From: Erwinia pyrifoliae DSM 12163
GTDB taxonomy: Bacteria; Pseudomonadota; Gammaproteobacteria; Enterobacterales; Enterobacteriaceae
Direction of reading: 5' to 3'
Assembly (NCBI RefSeq): GCF_000026985.1
Contig: NC_017390.1
Span: 476,172 to 540,171, forward strand
DNA: 64,000 nucleotides
The translations under genes were made by a program, and so were the position numbers. Below, in pieces: positions 47,563 to 58,836 of the stretch. The notes below the pieces were generated by a model. That model was given only the letters and a program-made list of their open reading frames with translations. It had not been told where the DNA came from and made no database searches. Numbering within the stretch: position 1 is the stretch's first letter; the number at the start of each line of letters is the position of its first letter.

Positions 47563-48390
47563 TTGGATAGCCTGTTAAAACTTCCTGTGGCGAGTGGGTC
47601 CAGAGTCAGGATTTTACAGATAACGGATACCCACCTTTTTGCAGGTAAAGATGAAACGCTGTTGGGGGTGAACACCTGGGCCAGTTTCGACGCCGTGCTG
47701 GAAGCTGTCGCTGCAGAACGACGTCACTTTGATCTGATCGTCGCCACGGGCGATCTGGCACAGGATCACGCGGTAGAGGCCTATCAGCATTTTGCTGAGG
47801 GCATTGCTCGCCTACCCGCGCCCTGCGTCTGGCTACCGGGCAATCACGACTATCAGCCGACGATGTTTAGCACGCTGGGGGCGTCCAGCATTGCCGACCA
47901 AAAGCAGGTGCTGATAGGAGACCACTGGCAAGCCGTGCTGCTGGATAGCCAGGTATTTGGGGTGCCACACGGTGAACTGAGTGATTACCAGCTGGAGTGG
48001 CTGGAACGTGCGATGGCCGCTGAACCACAGCGCCACACGCTGATCCTACTGCATCATCATCCTTTGCCTTCCGGCTGTTCCTGGCTTGACCAGCACAGTT
48101 TGCGTAATCCGCATATGCTTGATGCTGTTTTGCGGCGCTACCCGCTGGCAAAGACGCTGCTTTGCGGTCATATTCATCAGGAGCTGGATCTTAACTGGCA
48201 TGGGCGTCGCGTACTGGCAACGCCCTCAACCTGCGTGCAGTTCAAGCCTCACTGTACCCATTTCACCATTGATGCTGAAGCGCCAGGCTGGCGCTGGTTG
48301 AATCTTGATCAGGATGGCCACCTGGAGACAGAGGTTAAGCGCCTGAACACGCGCAAGTTTAACCCGGATCTTGACTCCGAAGGGTACTGA
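47563..48390 (+). CDS. cpdA: 3',5'-cyclic-AMP phosphodiesterase
   Basis: 275 residues of the calcineurin-like metallophosphoesterase fold. Metal motifs are QITDTHLF (Asp/His), VATGDLAQD, LPGNHD, LLHHHPLP and CGHIHQELD. The start is a TTG at 47563 with TAAGGA about 8 nt before it, giving DSLLKLPVASGSRVRIL as in E. coli. It hydrolyses cAMP to AMP and so limits CRP signalling. Three bp upstream of yqiA. Confidence 0.97.
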   Translation: MDSLLKLPVASGSRVRILQITDTHLFAGKDETLLGVNTWASFDAVLEAVAAERRHFDLIVATGDLAQDHAVEAYQHFAEGIARLPAPCVWLPGNHDYQPTMFSTLGASSIADQKQVLIGDHWQAVLLDSQVFGVPHGELSDYQLEWLERAMAAEPQRHTLILLHHHPLPSGCSWLDQHSLRNPHMLDAVLRRYPLAKTLLCGHIHQELDLNWHGRRVLATPSTCVQFKPHCTHFTIDAEAPGWRWLNLDQDGHLETEVKRLNTRKFNPDLDSEGY

Positions 48391-48393
48391 CTC

Positions 48394-48972
48394 ATGGCTA
48401 CGCTGCTTTATCTGCACGGTTTTAACAGTTCGCCCCAGTCGGCCAAGGCGACGCAGTTCAGGCAGTGGCTGACGCAGCACCATCCTGATATCCGCCTTTA
48501 CGTTCCTCAGCTACCGGCTTATCCGTCAGAAGCCGCGCAGCTGCTGGAAGATTTCGTGATGCAGTCGGCCGGCGAGCCGTTGGGGATAATCGGTTCTTCA
48601 CTAGGCGGCTATTACGCCACCTGGCTGTCGCAATGCTTTACCCTGCCAGCGGTGGTCGTCAATCCTGCCGTGCGCCCATTTGAGCTGCTGGTGGATTACC
48701 TCGGTGAAAACGAGAACCCGTACACCGGCCAGCAATATGTGTTAGAGTCACGCCATATTTACGATCTAAAAGTGATGCATATTGACCCGTTAGAGTCTCC
48801 GGATTTGCTCTGGTTACTGCAACAAACGGGCGATGAAGTGCTCGACTACCGCCAGGCTCTCGATTATTACAGCGCCTGCCGACAGACGGTAGAAGAGGGC
48901 GGAAATCATGCTTTTATCGGATTCGAACGCCATTTCTCCGCCATCCTCGACTTCCTTAACGTCAAGGATTGA
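48394..48972 (+). CDS. yqiA: YqiA alpha/beta-hydrolase esterase
   Basis: 192 residues. [15 protein letters not shown] at the start is the oxyanion-side loop, the nucleophile elbow is [12 protein letters not shown] (about 64-75, Ser in GxSxG form), Asp lies in [12 protein letters not shown], and the catalytic His in [10 protein letters not shown] near the end. E. coli YqiA has esterase activity towards palmitoyl-CoA and p-nitrophenyl esters. Physiological substrate unknown. 55 bp upstream of parE. Confidence 0.95.
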   Translation: MATLLYLHGFNSSPQSAKATQFRQWLTQHHPDIRLYVPQLPAYPSEAAQLLEDFVMQSAGEPLGIIGSSLGGYYATWLSQCFTLPAVVVNPAVRPFELLVDYLGENENPYTGQQYVLESRHIYDLKVMHIDPLESPDLLWLLQQTGDEVLDYRQALDYYSACRQTVEEGGNHAFIGFERHFSAILDFLNVKD

Positions 48973-50922
<1,950 letters not shown>

Positions 50923-51389
50923 AACGGTTTTAGCCGTGATGAATTAAAGGCCCTGAGTTCAGGTTAAATGGATTTGAACAGGGCCTGCAATTGCCCTTAC
51001 CGCCTGCTTTATTAAGCCTGTGGCTGGAAAATTTCCACCACCAGCATACGGGTATAAACACGCTGGATTAAATTCCCTATTCCATTGGCATTCCGCTCTG
51101 GCAAATCCTCAACGGCTATTTTTGCGGCGAACGATGTGCAGGTTCTCAGTGAAATGAAGTGAGCCATTCCCCTTTCATCCCCCAATGATATTCAGCGTTA
51201 TAAACTGAATATCATTCAGTCTGCCCGCATGGAAACCCCGGTGAAAGCGCCCGATAAAAACAGGCGGCAATAACATTCCAGCCTTGATAATGACGGCCAA
51301 TATTCAATCCCCGCTCGCCACAGCCTGGCTGTTATGCAACCGAGCCACTCGCCGTGCAGGCAATTCCAGAACCCTTTTCAAATTTATTT
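50923..51389. other. Gap after parE with hairpin and 12-bp inverted repeat
   Basis: No gene recognised. A terminator-like stem AGGCCCTG...CAGGGCCT spans 50948-50986, after parE. A perfect inverted repeat AATGATATTCAG / CTGAATATCATT (51184-51195 and 51205-51216, 9-nt spacer) stands alone in the middle. The sequence between is AT-richer than the flanking par genes and contains no convincing open frame. The candidate hrp box begins at 51390. Confidence 0.5.
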
Positions 51390-51417
51390 GGAACCGAACG
51401 CTGCGGGTTAACACTTA
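51390..51417 (+). promoter_or_regulatory. Candidate HrpL-dependent promoter (hrp box)
   Basis: GGAACC (51390-51395), a 15-nt spacer, and ACACTTA (51411-51417). The hrp box consensus is GGAACC-N15/16-CCACNNA; six of six bases match in the first half and all but the first base in the second. It is oriented toward the gene at 51551, whose start is about 134 bp downstream, with an upstream flank that holds no other gene. HrpL is the ECF sigma factor for type III secretion genes in Erwinia and Pseudomonas syringae. Confidence 0.65.
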
Positions 51418-51550
51418 TTTACGCTAAACAGCATATGAACATGGTGGTTTTGCATCAGCATCGTTAAATCCATCTTCCCGACATCTGATTTGCTGCTTAG
51501 ACAAAATTATCGTTTTCCACACCACGTCGCGGTTCTCTTTGGCACAGTTC

Positions 51551-52261
51551 ATGTTTAATAACGTATCGTCCAGTTCAGTTCATCGTGTTTCGTCAAGCAG
51601 CAACTCATACGCAATACACCCGGATATTCACATTATGTCCCCCGCCAGTCATCCCAAAGGTGCCCTGACAGGGGCCTTGCAGGGCAACAAACTACTCTAC
51701 ATTAGCGATTTGCACGGAAAGCTTTTCATACCCAAACTTATTGCAGAATCCGCGAAGGATCTGAAGAAAGCGGGAGCCGATCATCTCGCGGTAGAATTTG
51801 TGAAATTCACCGACGGTGCACTCCTGAGGGAAGCTTTGCATGATGGTAAAAGCGCCGTGCATGATTTTCTGGAAAATTCATGGGGTAAACACGGTTCCGC
51901 TTGGCTACATGAAGTGGCTGGCGCCCTGGTCAATGCCCATAAAGCCGGGATTTACGTTTCCGGGATTGACCGCAGGCTGGCGGTTGCTGAACCCAATACA
52001 GCCATGGAAAAAATCCAATATATGAAGAAAAGGTTGTCCCTTAATGTTGCCTGGGACGCTGCAGTAAAACGAGAAGCTGAGGCCGTCTCTGCGGGAAAAA
52101 GCATTGTATGGGGAGGCGCAGGTCATTTTAGCGACAGTAAAAATGAGGGGCCAAAAGATATGAGGCCCGGACTGGTTATCTCATTTGACCTGAGCGGGAA
52201 TGGCCGTAATAAAATAAACGACACCGATCAACATAGCCATATTGTTATAGCCGGAAAATGA
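51551..52261 (+). CDS. ChaN/EreA-like protein, candidate type III effector (HopBA1-like fold)
   Basis: 236 residues from ATG 51551; an in-frame TTG at 51539 would add four. No Shine-Dalgarno is obvious. The first 25 residues are Ser-rich (NNVSSSSVHRVSSSSNSY), as in type III secreted proteins, with no Sec signal. The fold cue is LLYISDLHGKLFIPKLIAES (like the G-E-x-H strand of ChaN/EreA enzymes), then DHLAVEFVKF, GIYVSGIDRRLAV and SIVWGGAGHFSD with the final His. P. syringae HopBA1 is known to have an EreA/ChaN-like fold. The gene is isolated between parE and parC and preceded by a candidate hrp box. A non-secreted hydrolase-like protein remains possible. Confidence 0.7.
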   Translation: MFNNVSSSSVHRVSSSSNSYAIHPDIHIMSPASHPKGALTGALQGNKLLYISDLHGKLFIPKLIAESAKDLKKAGADHLAVEFVKFTDGALLREALHDGKSAVHDFLENSWGKHGSAWLHEVAGALVNAHKAGIYVSGIDRRLAVAEPNTAMEKIQYMKKRLSLNVAWDAAVKREAEAVSAGKSIVWGGAGHFSDSKNEGPKDMRPGLVISFDLSGNGRNKINDTDQHSHIVIAGK

Positions 52262-52382
52262 TAAACGACGACATCAGCCTTGACGTTCAGGATGCTTAAT
52301 GGTTTATGGTCGGTGTTCCCGATCATAAAGCTGAAGTCTGTATTTTCTCATTCAGTAAGGTTAAGAAGGTTTAAGACTAAAG

Positions 52383-52407
52383 GGCCGTTCTCCAGTGCGG
52401 AACGGCC
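52383..52407. terminator. Bidirectional hairpin between effector-like gene and ygiN
   Basis: Arms GGCCGTTC (52383-52390) and GAACGGCC (52400-52407), 9-nt loop, between convergent genes. Confidence 0.7.
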
Positions 52408-52426
52408 GTAACATTGCTTGCCTGAG

Positions 52427-52738
52427 CTATTTAATGGCGGGTTCCAGTATAAAAATCTTCACGTCAACCACATCGTCCTTAATGGCCGTACGGTGGTTTT
52501 CCATATGTTGCGCTTGCTGATGTTGTTCAAGGTGGCGCAGCGACTCCCAGTGTTCCACCATAAAGATTGAATGCGGTGAGTGCTGCTTCCAGGGAACCTG
52601 TGCTTTATGATCGATCAGCGGCTGGTAGCTTGCGCAACCTTCCTCCGCCAGCACCTCCGGTATCAGCGCCTCAATCGCCTGCAACACGACATGGCGGCGG
52701 CCTGGCCTGATACAAATTTCAGCGAGAACGGTCAGCAT
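52427..52738 (-). CDS. ygiN: YgiN-like quinol monooxygenase (ABM domain)
   Basis: 103 residues, one antibiotic-biosynthesis-monooxygenase domain: MLTVLAEICIRPGRR at the start, LAEEGCASYQPLIDH in the centre, SIFMVEHWESLRHLEQH and a final DVVDVKIFILEP, matching E. coli YgiN end to end. YgiN works with MdaB in a menadiol/quinone cycle. In E. coli ygiN is also in the parC-parE neighbourhood, so it is probably the remaining conserved piece of that region here; mdaB is not present. Confidence 0.85.
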   Translation of the reverse strand: MLTVLAEICIRPGRRHVVLQAIEALIPEVLAEEGCASYQPLIDHKAQVPWKQHSPHSIFMVEHWESLRHLEQHQQAQHMENHRTAIKDDVVDVKIFILEPAIK

Positions 52739-53046
52739 ACTGTTTCCTTCTTTAATACGGGTCAGTTGATCAGTTAAGCAAAGATTTCGCTAAGATGTGT
52801 CAGATAACGCGCAATAACCCCGACATCGTCTTGCTCTCCTGTTGACATTATGACAATAAATGCGGGTAACCGCCGATGTCAGAGAACTGACTGGCCTTGT
52901 GAACAGGCCGGCAGCGGCCTATTTCTTTCGCGTAATGAATGCGAGTCTGGTAGGGCGATTTGGCAAGGAAATATGTTTATAATCAAAGTAGTATTGCATT
53001 TCAGGCAACAATCCGTGGCAATGACACGAATAACGAGAGTATAAAA
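52739..53046. promoter_or_regulatory. Divergent gap ygiN / pheC
   Basis: About 308 bp between divergent genes; no RNA gene or repeat recognised. The promoter of pheC should lie near 52940-53020, where TTGGCAAGG and TATGTTTATAAT (52957-52983) are plausible elements. Confidence 0.4.
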
Positions 53047-53817
53047 ATGATGATGAAAACAGGAGCCATGGTTCTGCTGCTGTTGGCAGGTAGCGCCAGC
53101 GCGCAATCACATCTTGATAGGGTGATGCAGAGTAAAACCCTGACCGTTTGCACCACCGGGGACTATAAACCCTATACTTATCTGCGCCCGGATGGCAGCT
53201 ATGAAGGTATTGATATTTCACTGGCGCAGTCGCTGGCGAAAACGCTGGGGGCGGAGGTGAAATGGGTGCCAACCACATGGAAAACGCTGACTGCGGACTT
53301 TATTGGCAAACAGTGCGATGTCGCGCTGGGAGGTGTATCGGTCACCTTGAAGCGCCAGCAGACCGCATGGTTTGCCAGCCCGCTGGATAGCGATGGCAAA
53401 ATTCCTCTGGTGCGCTGTGTGGATAAAAATAAATACCGCACGGTTAAACAGCTGAATAAGCCGACGGTACGGCTGATTGAACCGGCGGGCGGCACCAATG
53501 AAGCCTTTGCACATGCTTTTCTGCCGCAGGCTAATCTGACGCTGTTCCACGATAACGTGACCATCTTCCAGCAGTTGGTGGACAAAAAGGCGGATGTGAT
53601 GGTAACCGACGCCTCTGAAGCGCTTTATCAGCAGAAACGCTACCCGCAGCTGTGCGCCATCAATCCGGGAAAACCGTTGCAGTACGGCGAGAAGGCGTGG
53701 ATGTTGCCGCGTGATGATATCAGCTGGAAGATGTACGTTGACCAGTGGCTACATCTGGGGAAAGCCAGCGGTGAGTATCAGCAGATAGTGGGACAGTGGT
53801 TAGCGACAAAGGGGTAA
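53047..53817 (+). CDS. pheC: Periplasmic cyclohexadienyl dehydratase PheC
   Basis: 256 residues with a signal peptide (AMVLLLLAGSASAQ, cleavage near residue 19). The substrate-binding-protein fold has TVCTTGDYKPYTYLRPDG and YEGIDISLAQSLAKTLGAEV, VPTTWKTLTADF, GGVSVTLKRQQ and IEPAGGTNEAFA, which follow Pseudomonas/Erwinia PheC closely. It dehydrates arogenate or prephenate in the periplasm to phenylalanine or phenylpyruvate. Erwinia herbicola is known to have such an enzyme. Start 53047 chosen over 52960 because the signal peptide then starts MMMKTGAM. A generic amino-acid binding protein is a weaker alternative. Confidence 0.88.
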   Translation: MMMKTGAMVLLLLAGSASAQSHLDRVMQSKTLTVCTTGDYKPYTYLRPDGSYEGIDISLAQSLAKTLGAEVKWVPTTWKTLTADFIGKQCDVALGGVSVTLKRQQTAWFASPLDSDGKIPLVRCVDKNKYRTVKQLNKPTVRLIEPAGGTNEAFAHAFLPQANLTLFHDNVTIFQQLVDKKADVMVTDASEALYQQKRYPQLCAINPGKPLQYGEKAWMLPRDDISWKMYVDQWLHLGKASGEYQQIVGQWLATKG

Positions 53818-53823
53818 GCCTAA

Positions 53824-53846
53824 GGCCCGGAGCGCCTTGCCGGGCC
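53824..53846 (+). terminator. Hairpin after pheC
   Basis: Arms GGCCCGG / CCGGGCC with a 9-nt loop, 7 bp after the pheC stop codon. Confidence 0.65.
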
Positions 53847-54077
53847 GTCGCTGATGCAAGCTTCAGGCAATGATGTTCCCCCGTTTTGCTGTTATTCAGT
53901 TAATTACCGCTTACCTGAATCCCGTTTACTGCTGCATGATACAATTCGTTGCAGGCTGCCCCGCTTAACCACCGATCTCTGTGACAGACCCTTACCAGAT
54001 AAGGTACTATCCTCGCCAAACTTACCGCTGTGGCGGTGCTGGCCCTGAACGCGCCGCGATATGAGGACAAGAAGAGA

Positions 54078-56354
54078 ATGAGTGACCTGACGCAGGATGG
54101 TGCAGAGCGTCTTGCCCTGCATAAATTTACTGAGAATGCTTACCTTAACTACTCCATGTACGTCATCATGGATCGCGCGCTGCCTTATATTGGCGATGGG
54201 CTGAAGCCAGTACAACGACGCATCGTTTATGCGATGTCGGAACTGGGGCTAAGCAACAACGCGAAGTTTAAAAAATCGGCGCGTACCGTCGGTGATGTGC
54301 TGGGTAAATACCATCCGCACGGCGACAGCGCCTGCTATGAAGCGATGGTGCTGATGGCGCAGCCGTTCTCCTACCGTTACCCGCTGGTCGATGGCCAGGG
54401 GAACTGGGGGGCGCCGGACGATCCCAAATCCTTTGCGGCGATGCGATACACCGAGTCGCGCCTGTCAAAATATGCCGAAGTCCTGCTGGGTGAGCTGGGT
54501 CAGGGCACCGTTGACTACGTGCCGAACTTTGACGGCACCCTGCAGGAGCCGTCAATGCTGCCGGCACGCCTGCCTAACATCTTGCTGAACGGCACCACCG
54601 GTATTGCCGTTGGCATGGCCACTGACATTCCACCGCACAACCTCAGAGAAGTGGCTAAAGCCGCCATCACGCTGATTGACAGCCCGAAAACCACCCTTGA
54701 TGAACTGCTGGATATCGTTCAGGGGCCGGACTATCCGACCGAAGCTGAAATCATCACCCCGCGCAATGAAATCCGCAAAATCTATCAGAACGGGCGCGGT
54801 TCGGTGCGTATGCGTGCGGTGTGGAAGAAGGAAGAGGGCGACGTGGTGATCACCGCGCTGCCGCACCAGGTTTCCGGTGCGCGCGTGCTGGAGCAGATCG
54901 CCGTACAGATGCGCAATAAAAAGCTGCCAATGGTCGAAGATCTGCGTGATGAATCCAATCATGAGAATCCGACGCGGCTGGTTATTGTCCCGCGCTCCAA
55001 CCGCGTCGATATGGATCAGGTCATGAACCACCTGTTTGCCACCACCGACCTTGAGCGCAGCTACCGTATCAACCTGAACATGATCGGGCTGAACAACCGC
55101 CCGGCGGTCAAAAACCTGCTGGAGATCCTCTCCGAGTGGTTGATATTCCGTCGCGATACCGTGCGCCGACGTCTGAATCATCGCCTGGAAAAAGTGCTCA
55201 AGCGCCTGCATATCCTCGCCGGTTTACTGGTGGCCTTCCTCAATATTGACGAAGTGATCGAGATTATCCGCGCCGAGGATGAACCTAAACCGGTGCTGAT
55301 GTCGCGCTTTGACATCTCAGAAATCCAGGCAGAAGCCATCCTTGAGCTGAAACTGCGTCATCTTGCCAAACTGGAAGAGATGAAGATCCGTGGCGAACAG
55401 GACGAACTGGAAAAAGAGCGTGCGCATCTGGAGGCTATTCTGGCTTCCGAACGTAAGATGAATACCCTGCTGAAGAAAGAATTACAGGCCGACAGCGATG
55501 CTTACGGCGATGACCGCCGCTCGCCGCTGCGCGAGCGCGAGGAAGCGAAAGCGATCGGTGAGCATGAGCTGATACCGTCAGAACCGGTGACCATCGTGCT
55601 GTCGCAGAGCGGCTGGGTACGCAGCGCCAAAGGCCATGACATTGACCCGGCCGGCCTCAGTTATAAAGCCGGAGACGCTTACCTCGGTGCGGCACGCGGC
55701 AAGAGCAATCAGCCGGTCGTCTTCATTGATTCAACCGGCCGCAGCTACGCGCTCGACCCGCTAACGCTACCGTCGGCGCGTGGTCAGGGCGAGCCGCTTA
55801 CCGGCAAACTGACCCCGCCGCCGGGGGCGGTGGTGGAACAGGTGCTGATGGCGGATGAGACGCAGAAACTACTGATGGCATCTGATGCCGGTTACGGTTT
55901 CGTCTGCACCTTTAGCGAACTGGTGTCACGTAATCGCGCGGGCAAAGCGCTGTTAACCCTGCCGTCAAATGCCAAAGTGATGACACCGTTAGCGATTCAA
56001 AGCAATGACGATTTGCTGCTGGCGATCACCGCTGCTGGCCGTATGCTGATGTTCCCGGTCAGCGAACTGCCGCAGCTGTCGAAAGGCAAAGGCAACAAGA
56101 TTGTCTCAATCCCGTCTGCGGAGGCTGCTTCAGGTGAAGATAAACTGGCCTGGCTGCTGCTACTGACGCCGGAAAACGCGATCACCCTGTATGTGGGCAA
56201 ACGTAAACTAACGCTGAAAGCCGCTGATTTGCAAAAATTCCGTGCCGAGCGCGGCCGCCGTGGCACCCTGTTGCCGCGTGGCTTACAGCGTATTGACCGG
56301 GTTGATGTGGAAGGTGCGGTGTGTGCAGCCGCCACGGATGATAGCGGGGAGTGA
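54078..56354 (+). CDS. parC: DNA topoisomerase IV subunit A
   Basis: 758 residues from ATG 54078. The N-terminal winged-helix core has [37 protein letters not shown] (quinolone-resistance region Ser80/Glu84 as wild type in S-ACYE), and the catalytic Tyr in [13 protein letters not shown] (about residue 120). A C-terminal beta-pinwheel follows after about 490. Partner of ParE. Upstream in-frame codons from 54030 are not conserved. Confidence 0.99.
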   Translation: MSDLTQDGAERLALHKFTENAYLNYSMYVIMDRALPYIGDGLKPVQRRIVYAMSELGLSNNAKFKKSARTVGDVLGKYHPHGDSACYEAMVLMAQPFSYRYPLVDGQGNWGAPDDPKSFAAMRYTESRLSKYAEVLLGELGQGTVDYVPNFDGTLQEPSMLPARLPNILLNGTTGIAVGMATDIPPHNLREVAKAAITLIDSPKTTLDELLDIVQGPDYPTEAEIITPRNEIRKIYQNGRGSVRMRAVWKKEEGDVVITALPHQVSGARVLEQIAVQMRNKKLPMVEDLRDESNHENPTRLVIVPRSNRVDMDQVMNHLFATTDLERSYRINLNMIGLNNRPAVKNLLEILSEWLIFRRDTVRRRLNHRLEKVLKRLHILAGLLVAFLNIDEVIEIIRAEDEPKPVLMSRFDISEIQAEAILELKLRHLAKLEEMKIRGEQDELEKERAHLEAILASERKMNTLLKKELQADSDAYGDDRRSPLREREEAKAIGEHELIPSEPVTIVLSQSGWVRSAKGHDIDPAGLSYKAGDAYLGAARGKSNQPVVFIDSTGRSYALDPLTLPSARGQGEPLTGKLTPPPGAVVEQVLMADETQKLLMASDAGYGFVCTFSELVSRNRAGKALLTLPSNAKVMTPLAIQSNDDLLLAITAAGRMLMFPVSELPQLSKGKGNKIVSIPSAEAASGEDKLAWLLLLTPENAITLYVGKRKLTLKAADLQKFRAERGRRGTLLPRGLQRIDRVDVEGAVCAAATDDSGE

Positions 56355-56527
56355 TCCTAAGCTTTATCTGACGAATCGTTTATTCAACTGACCGAATGAA
56401 ATGATGTCTTATTGAAGAAAGTGTGTCGCTGTATCGTCAGAGCCGGGCGCGGTTGACATGAAGAGCATAATTCGCCGATCCCCATGCTGCCTGAACGATG
56501 ACGGTGATAAAAGATAATGAGGTTGTG

Positions 56528-57265
56528 ATGCTTACTCTGTTACGTACCCTGGTGGTAGTGGTTTACTCGATACTGGTGTGTGTGTTTGGTTGTATTTACT
56601 GTCTGTTTAGTCCACGCAATCCACGTCATGTGGCGACGTTTGGTCACCTGTTTGGCCGCCTTGCTCCGGTGTTTGGTCTTAAGGTGGAACTGCGCAAGCC
56701 GGCAGGGGCTGAAAACTATCCGAATGCGATATATATCTGCAATCACCAGAATAATTATGACATGATCACCGCCGCTGCCATCGTGCAGCCAACCACCGTG
56801 ACCGTCGGCAAAACCAGCCTGCTGTGGGTGCCGTTTTTTGGCCTGCTCTACTGGCTGACCGGCAATCTGCTTATCGATCGGGAAAACCGCACTAAAGCGC
56901 ATGGCACTATCGGTGAGCTGGTCGAACAGTTCAGAAAGAAGAAAATCTCTTTCTGGATGTTCCCGGAAGGGACGCGCAGTCGTGGTCGCGGCCTGCTGCC
57001 GTTTAAAACCGGGGCGTTCCATGCTGCCGTTGCGGCTGGCGTGCCGATTATTCCGGTAGTGGTATCCAATACTCACGGTAAAATTAAGTTGAACCGGCTA
57101 AAAAATGGCCTGGCGATTGTTGAAATGCTGCCGCCTGTCGATACCCCGGCTTTTGCCGACCAGTCGGTGCGTAAGCTGGCCACGCACTGCCGCGAAATCA
57201 TGTCGGCTAAGCTGGATGAGTTGAACGCCGAAGTCGCCGCCCGCGAAGCCTCAGGCAAATTATAA
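56528..57265 (+). CDS. plsC: 1-acyl-sn-glycerol-3-phosphate acyltransferase
   Basis: 245 residues from ATG 56528, as in E. coli PlsC. NHQNNYD (about residues 73-79) is the HX4D catalytic motif, FPEGTRSRGRG is the glycerol-phosphate site, and GVPIIPVVVSN is the third block; one N-terminal membrane segment. It makes phosphatidic acid from lysophosphatidate. Gene order parC-plsC-ftsP is conserved. Confidence 0.98.
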   Translation: MLTLLRTLVVVVYSILVCVFGCIYCLFSPRNPRHVATFGHLFGRLAPVFGLKVELRKPAGAENYPNAIYICNHQNNYDMITAAAIVQPTTVTVGKTSLLWVPFFGLLYWLTGNLLIDRENRTKAHGTIGELVEQFRKKKISFWMFPEGTRSRGRGLLPFKTGAFHAAVAAGVPIIPVVVSNTHGKIKLNRLKNGLAIVEMLPPVDTPAFADQSVRKLATHCREIMSAKLDELNAEVAAREASGKL

Positions 57266-57361
57266 ATTTAACGGCATTACCACGCGGCAGCACGGTTCGT
57301 GCAGAATGATAAAAAGCAACAGAGCCACTGCGGTGGCCCCTTTTTGGCTTACGGAGTGGGT

Positions 57362-58786
57362 ATGTCCTTCAGTCGTCGTCAATTTCTTCAGGCCTCGGGC
57401 ATTGCCCTCTGTGCTTCTTCTTTGCCTTTTAATGCCCGTGCCGCCGGAGCGATCAACGCGCTACCGGTTCCTCCGCTGATTGAATCACGCCGTGGACAGC
57501 CGCTGTTTCTGACGCTGCAACGCAGCCACTGGTCATTTAACGGCAGTAATAAAGCAGCGGTCTGGGGAATTAATGGCCTGTATCTTGGCCCCACGGTGCG
57601 CGTGTGGAACGGCGACGACGTGAAGCTGATTTACAGCAACCGTCTGACCGAACCGGTAGCGATGACGGTCAGCGGCCTGCAGGTGCCGGGAGCGTTGATG
57701 GGGGGAGCCGCGCGTCTGATGTCACCGGGCGTGGACTGGGCGCCGGTGGTGCCGATCCGTCAGGCGGCGGCCACCTGCTGGTATCACGCCAATACGCCGA
57801 ACCGTATGGCTCCGCATGTCTATAACGGGCTGGCCGGCATGTGGCTGGTGGAGGATGAAGTTAGTAAGTCCTTACCAATTCCTAATCACTACGGCGTTGA
57901 TGATTTCCCGCTGATCATTCAGGACAAGCGCCTGGACAACTTTGCCACTCCGGTATATGCCCCGTCGGCTAAGGGCGGGTTTGTTGGCGATACGCTGCTG
58001 GTCAACGGCGTACAGAACCCGTATGTCGAAGTGTCGCGCGGTTGGGTAAGGCTGCGTCTGCTGAATGCCTCTAATGCGCGCTGCTATCAGCTGCGTATGA
58101 GCGACGGTCGGCCGTTCAATGTTATCGCCAGCGATCAGGGGTTTCTGCCGGCACCGGTGGCGGTGGAACAACTTTCACTGGCTCCGGGAGAACGGCGCGA
58201 AGTACTGGTGGATATGTCACAGGGGAACGAGGTGGCGATTACCGCCGGCGAAGCGGCAGGCATTGTTGACCGTCTGCGCGGCTTTTTTGAGCCATCTTCC
58301 ATTTTGACCTCAACGCGGGTACTGACTCTGCGTCCGACCGGCCTGTTACCGCTGGTAACGGATAACTTACCCATGCGCCTGCTGCCGGACCAGGTGATTG
58401 AAGGCGCGGTGAGCCGCACGCGTGAGTTCCGCCTGGATGATTCGATGCCGGGCATTAACGGTGCGCTGTGGGAAATGATGCGCATTGACGTGCAGGCGCA
58501 GCAGGGCAGCTACGAGCGCTGGATCATCCATGCCGATACGCCACAGTCGTTCCATATCCAGGGCGTGATGTTCCTGATCAAAAACGTCAACGGGGCGCAG
58601 CCGATGGCGGAAGATCGTGGCTGGAAGGATACCGTATGGGTTGATGGCGAAGTGGAGCTGTTTGTCTCCTTTACTCAGCCATCGTCTGAGCATTTCCCGT
58701 TTGTCTACTACAGCCAGACGCTGGAGATGGCGGATCGCGGTGTAGCGGGGCAGCTGGTGGTTAATCCGGCGCAGCAGGCGGGCTGA
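57362..58786 (+). CDS. ftsP: Cell-division protein FtsP (SufI), multicopper-oxidase-like
   Basis: 474 residues. The N terminus MSFSRRQFLQASGIALCASSL has a twin-arginine motif (SRRQFLQ), so Tat export is expected. Three cupredoxin domains are visible (start with PLIESRRGQPLFLTL), but the copper-ligand HCHxxxH cluster near the end is absent, as in E. coli SufI, which is not an oxidase. It stabilises the divisome under stress. Start 57362 chosen over an upstream frame because of the Tat signal. Confidence 0.96.
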   Translation: MSFSRRQFLQASGIALCASSLPFNARAAGAINALPVPPLIESRRGQPLFLTLQRSHWSFNGSNKAAVWGINGLYLGPTVRVWNGDDVKLIYSNRLTEPVAMTVSGLQVPGALMGGAARLMSPGVDWAPVVPIRQAAATCWYHANTPNRMAPHVYNGLAGMWLVEDEVSKSLPIPNHYGVDDFPLIIQDKRLDNFATPVYAPSAKGGFVGDTLLVNGVQNPYVEVSRGWVRLRLLNASNARCYQLRMSDGRPFNVIASDQGFLPAPVAVEQLSLAPGERREVLVDMSQGNEVAITAGEAAGIVDRLRGFFEPSSILTSTRVLTLRPTGLLPLVTDNLPMRLLPDQVIEGAVSRTREFRLDDSMPGINGALWEMMRIDVQAQQGSYERWIIHADTPQSFHIQGVMFLIKNVNGAQPMAEDRGWKDTVWVDGEVELFVSFTQPSSEHFPFVYYSQTLEMADRGVAGQLVVNPAQQAG

Positions 58787-58806
58787 CTGGCCGGACTGGC
58801 AGCGGG

Positions 58807-58832
58807 CGAACGCCTGGCTTGCCCGGCGTTCG
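58807..58832. terminator. Bidirectional hairpin between ftsP and dkgA
   Basis: Arms CGAACGCC (58807-58814) and GGCGTTCG (58825-58832), 10-nt loop, between convergent genes and 5 bp from the dkgA stop. Confidence 0.75.
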
Positions 58833-58836
58833 TGGG

